This document shows, one piece after another, positions 49,832-57,947 of a stretch of DNA of 64,000 bases. The notes beneath the pieces were generated by a model. That model searched no databases and was not told where the DNA came from. It saw nothing but the letters and a program-made list of their open reading frames with translations. How positions within the stretch are numbered: position 1 is the stretch's first letter; each line of letters opens with the position of its first letter. The position numbers and the translations under genes are program-made. The DNA comes from Phyllobacterium sp. 21LDTY02-6 (GTDB lineage Bacteria; Pseudomonadota; Alphaproteobacteria; Rhizobiales; Rhizobiaceae), in NCBI RefSeq assembly GCF_023554255.2, contig NZ_JAMJWD020000002.1, forward strand, positions 372,001 to 436,000, in the 5' to 3' direction.

Positions 49832-50241
49832 TTCGTTCCTGTGTTCCAAAGCGCGGCCTCGGCGAATTCTATCGAATTGCCCGACGGATCGCGGAAATAA
49901 AGCGAGTGGGCGCCGTTCGGCCAATCGAACTCGCTCTCTATGGCAATGCCTTCGGCTTCGAGATGCGCCTTCCAGCGTGCGATCTCCTGCCTGTCGGCCC
50001 GGAAACAGACATGGCCGGGCCCGATGGCTCCATGCGAGGGAATGGGCAAGCCACCCTCCGGCCGGGCCTTCAGCTTTTCCGCATCGAAAAGGATGAGAAC
50101 GCCGGCGCCGCAGCGGAAGAACACCGACTCGTCACCGGCGCGCAAGATGCATTCGAGACCGAGAACCCCGCCATAGAACCGCGCGGCCGCCTCTATATCG
50201 GTGACGTAGAGCGCTGTTTCCAGTATCGCGGCCGGTCGCAT
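49828..50241 (-). CDS. VOC family protein (glyoxalase/bleomycin-resistance fold)
   Basis: A metal-dependent vicinal-oxygen-chelate fold protein of 137 residues with two beta-alpha-beta-beta-beta modules. [20 protein letters not shown] opens the first module and [14 protein letters not shown] closes the second, carrying the usual glutamate ligand. GAGG lies 11 nt before the ATG at 50241. It sits between rph and rdgB in an overlapping run. Substrate unknown; lactoylglutathione lyase is not specifically supported. Confidence 0.87.
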   Translation of the reverse strand: MRPAAILETALYVTDIEAAARFYGGVLGLECILRAGDESVFFRCGAGVLILFDAEKLKARPEGGLPIPSHGAIGPGHVCFRADRQEIARWKAHLEAEGIAIESEFDWPNGAHSLYFRDPSGNSIEFAEAALWNTGTK

Positions 50242-50251
50242 CTGTCTTGCC

Positions 50252-50968
50252 TCAGCTGACAGCCATCTTCTGCAGCGAAACGAGCCGGGAAATCCCGGCA
50301 CGCGCCAGCGTCATCATGGCCAATAGTTCCTGTTCCGAAAATGGCTCGCCCTCGGCGGTCCCCTGGACCTCGACGATGCCGCCCTTGCCCGTCATGACGA
50401 AGTTCGCATCGGTCTGCGCCGTGGAATCTTCGAGATAGTCCAGATCGATCACCGGCGTTCCGTTGGAAATACCGCAGGAAATGGCAGCCACATGGTCTTT
50501 CAGCACCTTGTCGACCTTCAGCATCTGGCGATTTTCCATCCAGGTCAGACATTCATGGAGGGCCACCCAGCCGCCGGTGATCGCCGCAGTGCGGGTTCCG
50601 CCGTCGGCCTGGATCACGTCGCAATCGACGGTGATCTGCACTTCGCCGAGCGCCTGCAGGTCCACCACGGCCCGGAGCGACCGCGCGATGAGGCGCTGAA
50701 TCTCCAGCGTGCGACCGCCCTGCTTGCCCGAGGAGGCTTCGCGACGCATGCGATCGCCGGTAGAGCGGGGCAGCATCCCATATTCCGCCGTAACCCAGCC
50801 CTTGCCGGTGTTGCGCATCCAGCCCGGCACCTTCTCCTCGAGGCTTGCCGTGCACAGGACATGGGTGTCGCCGAATTTGACCAGGCACGAGCCCTCTGCA
50901 TGTTTGGAAATACCGCGCTCGAAGGATATTGCGCGCATTTCGTCGGGAGCCCGTTTGGAGTGACGCAT
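50252..50968 (-). CDS. rph: Ribonuclease PH
   Basis: A phosphorolytic 3'-5' exoribonuclease that trims tRNA 3' ends; 238 residues. [14 protein letters not shown] at the start, [17 protein letters not shown], the phosphate-binding [15 protein letters not shown] and [17 protein letters not shown] are canonical. The start at 50968 has AGAGG upstream; the longer frame extends through the hrcA promoter region. It is divergent from hrcA and begins the rph-VOC-rdgB-hemW-rsmI run. Confidence 0.97.
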   Translation of the reverse strand: MRHSKRAPDEMRAISFERGISKHAEGSCLVKFGDTHVLCTASLEEKVPGWMRNTGKGWVTAEYGMLPRSTGDRMRREASSGKQGGRTLEIQRLIARSLRAVVDLQALGEVQITVDCDVIQADGGTRTAAITGGWVALHECLTWMENRQMLKVDKVLKDHVAAISCGISNGTPVIDLDYLEDSTAQTDANFVMTGKGGIVEVQGTAEGEPFSEQELLAMMTLARAGISRLVSLQKMAVS

Positions 50969-51027
50969 GGAAAACCTCTTTTTGATATGTTGCGGTCTTT
51001 TAGAGGAAAGGACGTTCGAAGCAAAGG

Positions 51028-51057
51028 CTTTGATGATTCGATCGGGAATGCTTATAT
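51028..51057 (+). promoter_or_regulatory. Sigma-32-like promoter of hrcA
   Basis: CTTTGA (51028-51033), a 17-nt spacer, and CTTATAT (51051-51057), about 28 nt before the hrcA start. The spacing equals that of the hsp20 and grpE elements. No CIRCE inverted repeat is visible nearby. Confidence 0.45.
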
Positions 51058-51085
51058 CTGCGGGCGACAATAGACGTGAGGCAGA

Positions 51086-52150
51086 ATGAACAAGACTGTA
51101 ACCCCGGAAGCATTGCAATCGCTCGATCAGAGATCGCGAGACATTTTCCGGCGTATCGTCGAAAGCTATCTGGGCGATGGCGAACCGGTCGGTTCCCGCC
51201 ACCTTTCCCGTCTCCTTCCGATGGCGCTCTCGCCGGCCACGATCCGCAACGTGATGAGCGATCTCGAACATCTCGGCCTCGTATATGCGCCGCATATTTC
51301 GGCCGGGCGGCTGCCGACGCAGCAGGGCCTGAGGTTCTTCGTCGATACTTTCATGGAAGTAGGCGATCTGACCTCTTCGGAACGCAATTCCATCGAAGCG
51401 CAGGTTCGGGCTGAAGCGCAGACGCCGGAAAGCGTGTTGACGCAGGCCAGCCAGATCCTTTCCGGCATATCGCGCGGCGCCGGCGTGGTCCTGGCCGCAA
51501 AGGCCGAAGGCGCGCTCAAACACATCGAGTTCGTCCGGCTGGAGCCCTCGCGGGCGCTCGCCGTTCTCGTCACCCAGAGCGGGGATGTGGAAAACCGCAT
51601 CATCGAACTGCCTGCCGGCGTCACCACCTCGCAGCTGATCGAGGCATCAAACTTCCTCAATGCCCATATCCAGGGGCGCACCATTACCGAGGCGCGCCAT
51701 GAAGTATCGCGGCTGAAGGAGGAGACGCAGCAGGCGCTGGATGCGCTCTCGCAACATCTCGTCGAACAGGGGCTTGCGGTATGGGGCGGCGATGGCAGCG
51801 GCCAGCCGGCGCGATTGATCGTGCGCGGTCGCGGCAATCTCCTGGAGTCGATGCATGCGGAAGCCGATCTCGAGCGCCTGAGGCACCTGTTCGACGATCT
51901 TGAAACCAAGGAAGGCACGCTGCAACTGCTCGATCTGGCGGAAGCGGGGCCCGGCGTGCGGATATTCATCGGTTCGGAGAACAAGCTGTTTTCGCTCTCC
52001 GGCTCGTCGCTGGTCATAGCGCCCTACCGGGATTCCGAGCAGAGGATCATCGGCGCGCTTGGCGTGATCGGCCCGACCCGCCTGAATTATGCCCGTGTGG
52101 TCCCTGTCGTCGATTATACGGCGCAGCTCGTCTCCCGGCTGTTGCGATAA
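51086..52150 (+). CDS. hrcA: Heat-inducible transcriptional repressor HrcA
   Basis: A repressor that binds CIRCE elements upstream of chaperonin genes; 354 residues. The N-terminal winged helix ([20 protein letters not shown], then [18 protein letters not shown]) and the C-terminal domain (about 100-340), ending in [19 protein letters not shown], match the family. GTGAGG precedes the ATG. grpE follows after 86 nt, the normal order in Hyphomicrobiales. Its CIRCE targets lie outside this window. Confidence 0.97.
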   Translation: MNKTVTPEALQSLDQRSRDIFRRIVESYLGDGEPVGSRHLSRLLPMALSPATIRNVMSDLEHLGLVYAPHISAGRLPTQQGLRFFVDTFMEVGDLTSSERNSIEAQVRAEAQTPESVLTQASQILSGISRGAGVVLAAKAEGALKHIEFVRLEPSRALAVLVTQSGDVENRIIELPAGVTTSQLIEASNFLNAHIQGRTITEARHEVSRLKEETQQALDALSQHLVEQGLAVWGGDGSGQPARLIVRGRGNLLESMHAEADLERLRHLFDDLETKEGTLQLLDLAEAGPGVRIFIGSENKLFSLSGSSLVIAPYRDSEQRIIGALGVIGPTRLNYARVVPVVDYTAQLVSRLLR

Positions 52151-52171
52151 GCCGCATCCACGGCATTAAGA

Positions 52172-52200
52172 CTTGATTTTCCGTGGCTAAAGCTCGATAT
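52172..52200 (+). promoter_or_regulatory. Sigma-32-like promoter of grpE
   Basis: CTTGAT (52172-52177), a 17-nt spacer, and CGATAT (52195-52200), in the 86-nt gap after hrcA. It would give grpE its own heat-induced transcript in addition to read-through from hrcA. Confidence 0.5.
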
Positions 52201-52236
52201 CCAGCCCAACTTACGCAATAAGGACGGACAGTATCG

Positions 52237-52950
52237 ATGGCTGAAGACAAGAATAATCAGGACGCGCCCGATCTCGATCAGCGGGACCTGAAGAATCCGC
52301 GCGATCGCGACGCATTGAAGCGGGCGGCGGATGATTTTCTGAAAGCGCGCAAGGCGGAGGAATACGCGCTTGCACAGGAAGACGACGAAGCCGCGCAGGC
52401 GGCTGGAAGCGCCGAACTCGATGCATTGCGGGCGGAGAATTCCGATCTGAAGGATCAATTGCTGCGGCTTGCCGCCGAAATGGAGAACCTGCGCAAGCGG
52501 ACGGCGCGCGATGTTCATGACGCCCGCTCCTATTCCGTCGCCAATTTCGCCCGTGACATGCTTTCGGTTTCGGACAATCTGCGCCGCGCGCTCGAGGCCA
52601 TTCCGGCCGAAGCCCTGGCAAATGGCGAGGCCGGCTTCAAGAGCCTCGCCGAGGGCGTCGAAATGACCGAGCGGTCGATGATGTCGGCGCTGGAACGCCA
52701 CGGCGTGAAGAAGATCGAGCCGCTCAACCAGCGCTTCGACCCGAATTTCCATCAGGCCATGTTCGAAATCCCGAATGCCGAGGTACCGCACAATACGGTG
52801 CTGCAGGTAGCACAGAGCGGCTTTGTCATTGGCGACCGCATGCTGCGCCCGGCTCTCGTCGGCGTATCGAAGGGCGGTCCGAAGCAGGCGGCAGCCGAGG
52901 GCCAGCCGGAGCCCGGCCCGATCAATCCGCAGGCCGAAAAAGACGCCTGA
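52237..52950 (+). CDS. grpE: Nucleotide exchange factor GrpE
   Basis: The DnaK cochaperone that exchanges ADP for ATP; 237 residues. An acidic N-terminus leads into a long coiled coil (about 60-110; [20 protein letters not shown]), and the beta domain carries [10 protein letters not shown]-like [20 protein letters not shown]. The C-terminal tail is rich in Pro, Gly and Gln. AAGGA lies about 11 nt before the ATG. A rho-independent terminator follows. Confidence 0.96.
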   Translation: MAEDKNNQDAPDLDQRDLKNPRDRDALKRAADDFLKARKAEEYALAQEDDEAAQAAGSAELDALRAENSDLKDQLLRLAAEMENLRKRTARDVHDARSYSVANFARDMLSVSDNLRRALEAIPAEALANGEAGFKSLAEGVEMTERSMMSALERHGVKKIEPLNQRFDPNFHQAMFEIPNAEVPHNTVLQVAQSGFVIGDRMLRPALVGVSKGGPKQAAAEGQPEPGPINPQAEKDA

Positions 52951-52972
52951 CAATCTGCGCATATCTGGATAG

Positions 52973-53006
52973 AGGGCTGCATCCCGGATCGGGACGCGGC
53001 CCTTTT
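52973..53006 (+). terminator. Rho-independent terminator after grpE
   Basis: AGGGCTGCATCCCG pairs with CGGGACGCGGCCCT over a GAT loop (14 positions, one mismatch and one G-T), followed by TTT. It starts 22 nt after the grpE stop codon and ends the hrcA-grpE unit. Confidence 0.9.
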
Positions 53007-53066
53007 CATTTCGCAAGGCCCGTGCTTAATCCTGCTTGAGCGCAATTCGTCCAAGGGGGGACGTCG

Positions 53067-53720
53067 ATGTCGACCATTCAGCTCCTCAATTATGCGGGCA
53101 TCTTCGTCTTTGCGGCCACCGGAGCGCTCGCGGCTTCGCGCCGGCAGCTCGACATCATCGCGTTCATGTTCCTGGCGGCTGCGACCGGCGTCGGCGGAGG
53201 CACCTTGCGGGACCTGATCCTGGACGTTCCCGTATTCTGGGTGGAGGACCCGCGCAGCCTTCTCGTTTGTGCCGCAGCCGCGCTGCTCATCTACTTCACC
53301 GCCAATCTCGTGGAATCGCGCTATCGCCTGCTGCTATGGCTGGATGCGATGGGGCTTGCCGCCTATAGCGTCATGGGCTCCGCAAAAGGGCTGGCTCTGG
53401 GCTTCGATTCCACCATTGCCATTGTCACGGGCATATTGACCGCGACGTTCGGCGGCATATTGCGCGATATCATCGCGGGCGAGCCATCGGTGCTGTTGCG
53501 GCGGGAAATCTATGTCACGGCGGCCTTTGCCGGCTCCGCCACCTATACGCTGCTGTTCCGGCTGGATGCGGCGCCGGCATTCGCTGCCCTTGCCGCTTTT
53601 GCCGCCGCGTTCGTCGTGCGCGGCGGTGCGCTCTATTTCGGCTGGACGCTCCCGAACTACCATAGACCCGGCCGGAACGACGAGGAACTCAAGCGTGACG
53701 GCGTCATCCGTTCAGATTAG
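53067..53720 (+). CDS. Trimeric intracellular cation channel (TRIC/UPF0126, YadS-type) family protein
   Basis: An inner-membrane protein of 217 residues with about seven hydrophobic segments. The two glycine-rich repeats, FVFAATGALAASRRQLD with ATGVGGGTLRDLILD and TATFGGILRDIIAGEPSVLL, are diagnostic; prokaryotic members form trimeric potassium-type channels. AGGGGGGA precedes the ATG. Its 3' end overlaps the converging kinase gene by 9 nt. Confidence 0.92.
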   Translation: MSTIQLLNYAGIFVFAATGALAASRRQLDIIAFMFLAAATGVGGGTLRDLILDVPVFWVEDPRSLLVCAAAALLIYFTANLVESRYRLLLWLDAMGLAAYSVMGSAKGLALGFDSTIAIVTGILTATFGGILRDIIAGEPSVLLRREIYVTAAFAGSATYTLLFRLDAAPAFAALAAFAAAFVVRGGALYFGWTLPNYHRPGRNDEELKRDGVIRSD

Positions 53721-54704
53721 GCCTGCCTGCTCTGCGGCGAGCTTGAGGTTTTGCTGCGGGCGCGGCCCGATCTGCTGGATCACCAGGCCGGCGGCGAGCG
53801 AGCCGAGACGTCCGCAATCACCGAGGCTGCGGCCATTGGTGTAGCCGAACAGGAAGCCGGACGCGTAGAGATCGCCGGCGCCCGTCGTATCGACCAGTTC
53901 CGCAATTTCGATCGCGGGGACAACCACCGTCTCGTCGCCGCGCACCACGACCGAACCTTTTTCGGAGCGGGTCACCGCGGCGAGCTTGCTATCCTTCCTG
54001 ACCAGGTCCAGCGCCTTGTCGAAATCATCGGTCTGGTAGAGCGACTTCAGCTCGGCTTCATTGGCGAAGATGATATCGACCGTGCCGGAGCGCATCAGGT
54101 CGAGGAATTCGTCGCGATAGCGATCGACACAGAATGGGTCCGACAGAGTCATCGAGACTTCGCGGCCATATTCGTGGGCGATCTTCGCGGCCAGGCGAAT
54201 GGCTTCCTTCGCCCGGGGCGGATCCCAGAGATAACCCTCGAAATAGGTAACCTTGGCTTCGGCAACCTTGGAACTCTCCACATCCTCCGGGCCAAGCTCC
54301 ACACAGGCGCCGAGATAGGTATTCATCGAACGGTCACCGTCCGGTGTCACGAATATGAGCGAACGGGCGGTCGGCGGGGGCGATTGCAGCACCCTCGTAT
54401 CGAAGGCGACGCCCTGGGAACGAATATCATGGGTGAACACGTGGCCCAGCTGATCGTCCGCGACCTTGCCGAAATAAGCCGCACGCCCGCCAAGGCTGGC
54501 GACGCCTGCCGCCGTGTTGCCCGCGCTGCCGCCCGATGCCTCGATTGCCGGGCCCATCCGCTCGTAAAGAAACTCGGCGCGATCGGCATCGATGAGATTC
54601 ATTGCGTTCTTGATGATGCCGTTCTTGACGATGAATTCCTCGTCGGTGCGGGCAAGAATATCGACAATAGCATTGCCGATGCAAAGCACGTCATAGCTGG
54701 ACAT
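53712..54704 (-). CDS. PfkB-family carbohydrate kinase, adenosine kinase-like
   Basis: A ribokinase-fold kinase of 330 residues. The substrate-site GGSAGNTAAGVASLGG near residue 58 and the anion-hole motif DTTGAGDLYASGF near residue 272 are complete. Related proteins in this bacterial group are named adenosine kinase, and the N-terminal IGNAIVDILA fits. It is alone on this strand, diverging from the EI24 gene across 142 nt. Confidence 0.92.
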   Translation of the reverse strand: MSSYDVLCIGNAIVDILARTDEEFIVKNGIIKNAMNLIDADRAEFLYERMGPAIEASGGSAGNTAAGVASLGGRAAYFGKVADDQLGHVFTHDIRSQGVAFDTRVLQSPPPTARSLIFVTPDGDRSMNTYLGACVELGPEDVESSKVAEAKVTYFEGYLWDPPRAKEAIRLAAKIAHEYGREVSMTLSDPFCVDRYRDEFLDLMRSGTVDIIFANEAELKSLYQTDDFDKALDLVRKDSKLAAVTRSEKGSVVVRGDETVVVPAIEIAELVDTTGAGDLYASGFLFGYTNGRSLGDCGRLGSLAAGLVIQQIGPRPQQNLKLAAEQAGLI

Positions 54705-54846
54705 GAAAACTCCGGTTGGTCGAGCCTGGTGATCTGCTCTAGCCTTTCAAACCGGAATTGGCCACCCCCGATTTCTGCACCCATCTTGTCTGCGGCGTCG
54801 GCCGCGCCTATGTCCACGACTGAAAAAACTATGGAGTATCAAGCCG

Positions 54847-55563
54847 ATGATCTTCGCAAGCGCCCGCGCCGCGGCGGGGCACCTCTTCCGTCCCGAGTTC
54901 CGCAGCGTCCTGTGGAAATCGCTCGGTTTGACGCTGCTGCTGCTCATTGGCGCCTGGTTCGGGCTGCGGGCCATCTTCGAGGCGCTGGCCTGGCCGTTCA
55001 TGGACCAGATGGTCGCCTCGCTGCCGCAATGGGCAGGCTGGGTCGGCCTTGTTGCAGGGATTCTCGCCAGCATCGGCCTCGCCATCGGCCTGGCTTTGCT
55101 CATTGCGCCGGTAACTGCCATGATTGCCGGCATATTCCTCGATGATGTGGCTGAACTTGTCGAAAAAGAGGACTATCCGAGCGATATGCCGGGCAAGCCG
55201 TTGCCGACCGTCCGGTCCTTCGTGCTGTCGGTGAAGTTTTTCGGCGTGGTGATTGCCGGAAATATCGTCGCGCTGCTCCTGCTGCTCGTTCCCGGCATCA
55301 ACATCATGGCGTTCTTCATGGTCAATGGCTATCTGCTCGGACGGGAATTCTTCGAGTTCGCCGCCATGCGTTTTCACCCGGAAGCGGATGCCAAGGCATT
55401 GCGGACGAACAATGCCGGCACCGTCTTTCTCGCCGGGCTTGTCATCGCCGGTTTCATGGCGATCCCGATCCTGAACCTACTCACGCCCCTCTTCGCGGCG
55501 GCGATGATGGTTCACCTGCACAAGGCGGTTGCCCGCCGCGATGCGACCGGGCGGAGGGCGTAG
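54847..55563 (+). CDS. EI24 domain-containing membrane protein (CysZ-like)
   Basis: An integral membrane protein of 238 residues with four to five hydrophobic stretches in an EI24/CysZ layout, including LLLLVPGINIMAFFMVNGYL and the REFFEFAAMRF segment. CysZ members move sulfate, but many EI24 proteins have no assigned substrate, and this gene is 8 kb from the sulfate operon. It converges on nth with a 4-nt gap. Confidence 0.85.
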   Translation: MIFASARAAAGHLFRPEFRSVLWKSLGLTLLLLIGAWFGLRAIFEALAWPFMDQMVASLPQWAGWVGLVAGILASIGLAIGLALLIAPVTAMIAGIFLDDVAELVEKEDYPSDMPGKPLPTVRSFVLSVKFFGVVIAGNIVALLLLLVPGINIMAFFMVNGYLLGREFFEFAAMRFHPEADAKALRTNNAGTVFLAGLVIAGFMAIPILNLLTPLFAAAMMVHLHKAVARRDATGRRA

Positions 55564-55567
55564 ATCG

Positions 55568-56341
55568 TCAATCCTGCTCCGCTGCGATGATCTGCGGCGG
55601 CAGCGGAACCAGCGGCGCTGGTATATCGGCCGTTTTTACAGCTGCCTTGCACAGATCCGCGATGACGCATTCCGGGCATTCCGGCCGGCGTGCCTTGCAG
55701 GTGTATCGGCCATGCAGGATCAACCAATGGTGGGCGTGATAGAGGAACTCGGCCGGGATTATCTTCATCAGCTTCGCTTCGACCTCGTCGGGAGTCTTGC
55801 CCGGTGCAAGGCCGAGACGGTTGCCGATCCGAAAAATGTGGGTATCGACAGCCATCGTCGCCTGGCCAAAGGCCATGCTGAGCACCACATTGGCGGTCTT
55901 GCGACCGACACCCGGCAACTTCACCAGTTCGTCCCTGTCATTCGGCACCACGCTGCCATGGTGTTCGACCAGATCGCGCGAAAGCGCGATGACATTCTTG
56001 GCCTTGTTGCGCCATAGTCCAATCGTGCGGATATGGGAGCCCACTTCCTCCTCGCCGAGCGCCAGCATCTTTTCCGGCGTATCCGCCACCTTGAACAATG
56101 CGCGCGTCGCCTTGTTGACACCGGCATCGGTTGCCTGGGCGGACAGGACCACGGCCACGAGCAGCGTAAACGGGTTGACGTGTTCGAGCTCGCCTTTCGG
56201 TTCGGGGCGCTGAATGGAGAAACGCCTGAAAATCTCATGGATCTCGGCGGCCGTATAGCGTGTGCCGCGAACCCGGCGTGGCCGCGACACGGCAACCGAA
56301 TTCACGGCATTCTGATCGATTTTCGACTTGGGATTTTCCAT
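55568..56341 (-). CDS. nth: Endonuclease III
   Basis: Base-excision repair glycosylase/AP-lyase for oxidised pyrimidines; about 257 residues with a basic N-terminal extension. The helix-hairpin-helix LPGVGRKTANVVLS contains the catalytic lysine, AVDTHIFR the aspartate, and the 4Fe-4S ligands are in CKARRPECPECVIADLC (C-x6-C-x2-C-x5-C). No ribosome-binding site precedes the ATG at 56341, but a -10 element (TATAGA) lies 6 nt before it, suggesting a leaderless mRNA. A longer start at 56365 is less likely. Confidence 0.95.
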   Translation of the reverse strand: MENPKSKIDQNAVNSVAVSRPRRVRGTRYTAAEIHEIFRRFSIQRPEPKGELEHVNPFTLLVAVVLSAQATDAGVNKATRALFKVADTPEKMLALGEEEVGSHIRTIGLWRNKAKNVIALSRDLVEHHGSVVPNDRDELVKLPGVGRKTANVVLSMAFGQATMAVDTHIFRIGNRLGLAPGKTPDEVEAKLMKIIPAEFLYHAHHWLILHGRYTCKARRPECPECVIADLCKAAVKTADIPAPLVPLPPQIIAAEQD

Positions 56342-56376
56342 GACGCTTCTATACTCAAACCCCATGAACCAGACAA
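56328..56376. promoter_or_regulatory. Interlocked divergent promoters of nth and the DUF2244 gene
   Basis: For the + gene: TTGGGA (56328), 16 nt, TATACT (56350-56355), ATG at 56364. For nth on the - strand: TTGTCT (56376-56371), 17 nt, TATAGA (56353-56348), ATG at 56341. The two -10 elements share TATA at 56350-56353, and each start codon lies at or 2 nt past the expected transcription start. Confidence 0.6.
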
Positions 56377-56870
56377 TCGAGCCATTTGACGCGAGCAGGC
56401 AGAACGAGGAAGAGATTTTCCGCGCGCTTCTCGTGCCTCATCGTTCATTGGGAAGAACGGGGTTCCTGCTTCTGATGGCAACGCTCGGCCTGAGCAGTCT
56501 GATCACCGGGCTCTTCTTCCTCTCGCTCGGCGCCTGGCCCGTTTTCGGTTTCTTCGGCCTCGATGTCCTGTTGGTATATGGCGCGTTCCGCCTGAACTAC
56601 CGCTCGGCCAAGGCCCATGAGGAAGTCAGCATTTCGAGGTTGGCGGTCAATATCAGGCAGGTTGCGCCTTCCGGCCGGGCAAAACTGCACGAGTTCAACC
56701 CCTTCTGGGCGCGGTTTCGCGTGGCCCGCCATTCCGAGATCGGCATCACCTCGATGCGTGTCGAGGGTCAGGGAAAAGCGGTGAACATCGGCTCCTTCCT
56801 CAACCCGGACGACCGCGAAACATTCGCCTCGGCGTTCCAACTGGCCCTGGCTACGGCCAAGGGCCGGTAA
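56364..56870 (+). CDS. DUF2244 domain-containing membrane protein
   Basis: A 168-residue alphaproteobacterial protein of unknown function. Two closely spaced hydrophobic segments (about residues 34-55 and 58-80) are followed by a soluble domain with FNPFWARFRV and GKAVNIGSFLNPDDRETFA. The ATG at 56364 is preferred although no ribosome-binding site is visible; a -10 motif 8 nt upstream implies a nearly leaderless transcript. Confidence 0.85.
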   Translation: MNQTIEPFDASRQNEEEIFRALLVPHRSLGRTGFLLLMATLGLSSLITGLFFLSLGAWPVFGFFGLDVLLVYGAFRLNYRSAKAHEEVSISRLAVNIRQVAPSGRAKLHEFNPFWARFRVARHSEIGITSMRVEGQGKAVNIGSFLNPDDRETFASAFQLALATAKGR

Positions 56871-56939
56871 CGGCAAGAATCGGGTGGCGAGACGCGGAGT
56901 ATCATGGCCATATGTCCCTCAAGCAGAGAGGTACGCGCT

Positions 56940-57842
56940 ATGAAACCACAGGCAATACTGAAAAAGGACATCACGCCCACGGGCGACGATTATGCCATCG
57001 TCAGCCATATCATCGAGCGCATCAGCAAGGACTATCGCGATCAGCCGTCCCTTGAAACACTGGCCAGGGATACCGGACTGACGCCGACCGGCCTGCAGAA
57101 GCTGTTCACGCGCTGGGCAGGCCTGTCGCCCAAGGGCTTCCTGCAAGCGGTGACGATCGATCACGCGAGACGGCTTCTCGACGAGGGCATGCCGTTGCTG
57201 GAAACCGCCTATGAGACCGGATTGTCCGGCCCCGGCCGTCTGCACGACCTGTTCGTCACGCATGAGGGCATGTCGCCCGGCGACTACAAGACACGCGGCG
57301 CCGGATTGACGATCCGCTACGGCTTTCTGATCTCGCCATTCGGCCTCGCGCTGGTCATGGTTACCGATCGCGGCCTGGCTGGGCTGGCCTTCGCCGATGC
57401 AGGCAAGGAGCGGGATGCACTCGCCGATATGATGGGGCGCTGGCCCAACGCCACCTATGTGGAAGATCTGGCAGCCACGGCGCCCTATGCCGCGCGCATC
57501 TTCAACCCTTCCGAATGGCGGGCCGACAGGCCGCTGAAGGTCGTTACGATCGGAACCGACTTCCAGCTCCGGGTCTGGGAGGCGCTGCTGAAGATACCGA
57601 TGGGCAAATGCGTCTCCTATTCCGACATCGCGGCCGACATTGGTGCACCAAAGGCTTCCCGAGCCGTGGGCGCCGCCGTCGGCGCCAATCCGGTCAGCTT
57701 CGTCGTGCCCTGCCACCGGGCCGTGGGCAAGTCCGGCGCCTTGACCGGATATCATTGGGGCTTGACCCGGAAACGGGCGATCCTCGGATGGGAAGCCGGC
57801 CAGATCGGCGATGGCAGCGCCAGTTTGAGCGATGCGGGTTAG
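56940..57842 (+). CDS. Methylated-DNA--protein-cysteine methyltransferase fused to AraC-type HTH (Ada-like, without Ada zinc domain)
   Basis: A 300-residue fusion. Residues about 20-115 form an AraC-type helix-turn-helix (SPKGFLQAVTIDHARRLLDE), and residues 130-290 the O6-alkylguanine transferase with the acceptor cysteine in VVPCHRAVG. The N-terminal methylphosphotriester-sensing zinc domain of true Ada is absent, so activation must work differently or the protein acts mainly in repair. The start at 56940 has AGAGAGG upstream; the earlier in-frame ATG is less suitable. Confidence 0.92.
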   Translation: MKPQAILKKDITPTGDDYAIVSHIIERISKDYRDQPSLETLARDTGLTPTGLQKLFTRWAGLSPKGFLQAVTIDHARRLLDEGMPLLETAYETGLSGPGRLHDLFVTHEGMSPGDYKTRGAGLTIRYGFLISPFGLALVMVTDRGLAGLAFADAGKERDALADMMGRWPNATYVEDLAATAPYAARIFNPSEWRADRPLKVVTIGTDFQLRVWEALLKIPMGKCVSYSDIAADIGAPKASRAVGAAVGANPVSFVVPCHRAVGKSGALTGYHWGLTRKRAILGWEAGQIGDGSASLSDAG

Positions 57843-57890
57843 AGCCCGCATGCCAGATCCCGGCTTCGTTTCCCGGCGCAGCAACGGGGG

Positions 57891-57921
57891 TTGACCTTCC
57901 AACGGTTGGAAGGCGTAAGGT
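57891..57921 (+). promoter_or_regulatory. MerR/CueR-type promoter of the copper ATPase gene
   Basis: TTGACC (57891-57896), a 19-nt spacer, and TAAGGT (57916-57921). The spacer holds the perfect dyad CCTTCCAAC-G-GTTGGAAGG (57895-57913). The overlong 19-nt spacer with central dyad is the hallmark of MerR-family activators such as CueR. No MerR-type gene is adjacent. Confidence 0.88.
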
Positions 57922-57947
57922 CCGATGTGCTTGAAGAAAGGTACATC

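Noticed and set aside
50969-51085. Expected CIRCE element (TTAGCACTC inverted repeat) before hrcA
   Set aside because: No such repeat is visible in the rph-hrcA gap, so self-repression through CIRCE is not supported here.
54847-55563. Calling the EI24 protein a sulfate transporter CysZ
   Set aside because: The fold resembles CysZ, but the gene is far from the sulfate operon and no substrate-specific motif is visible, so only the domain name is used.
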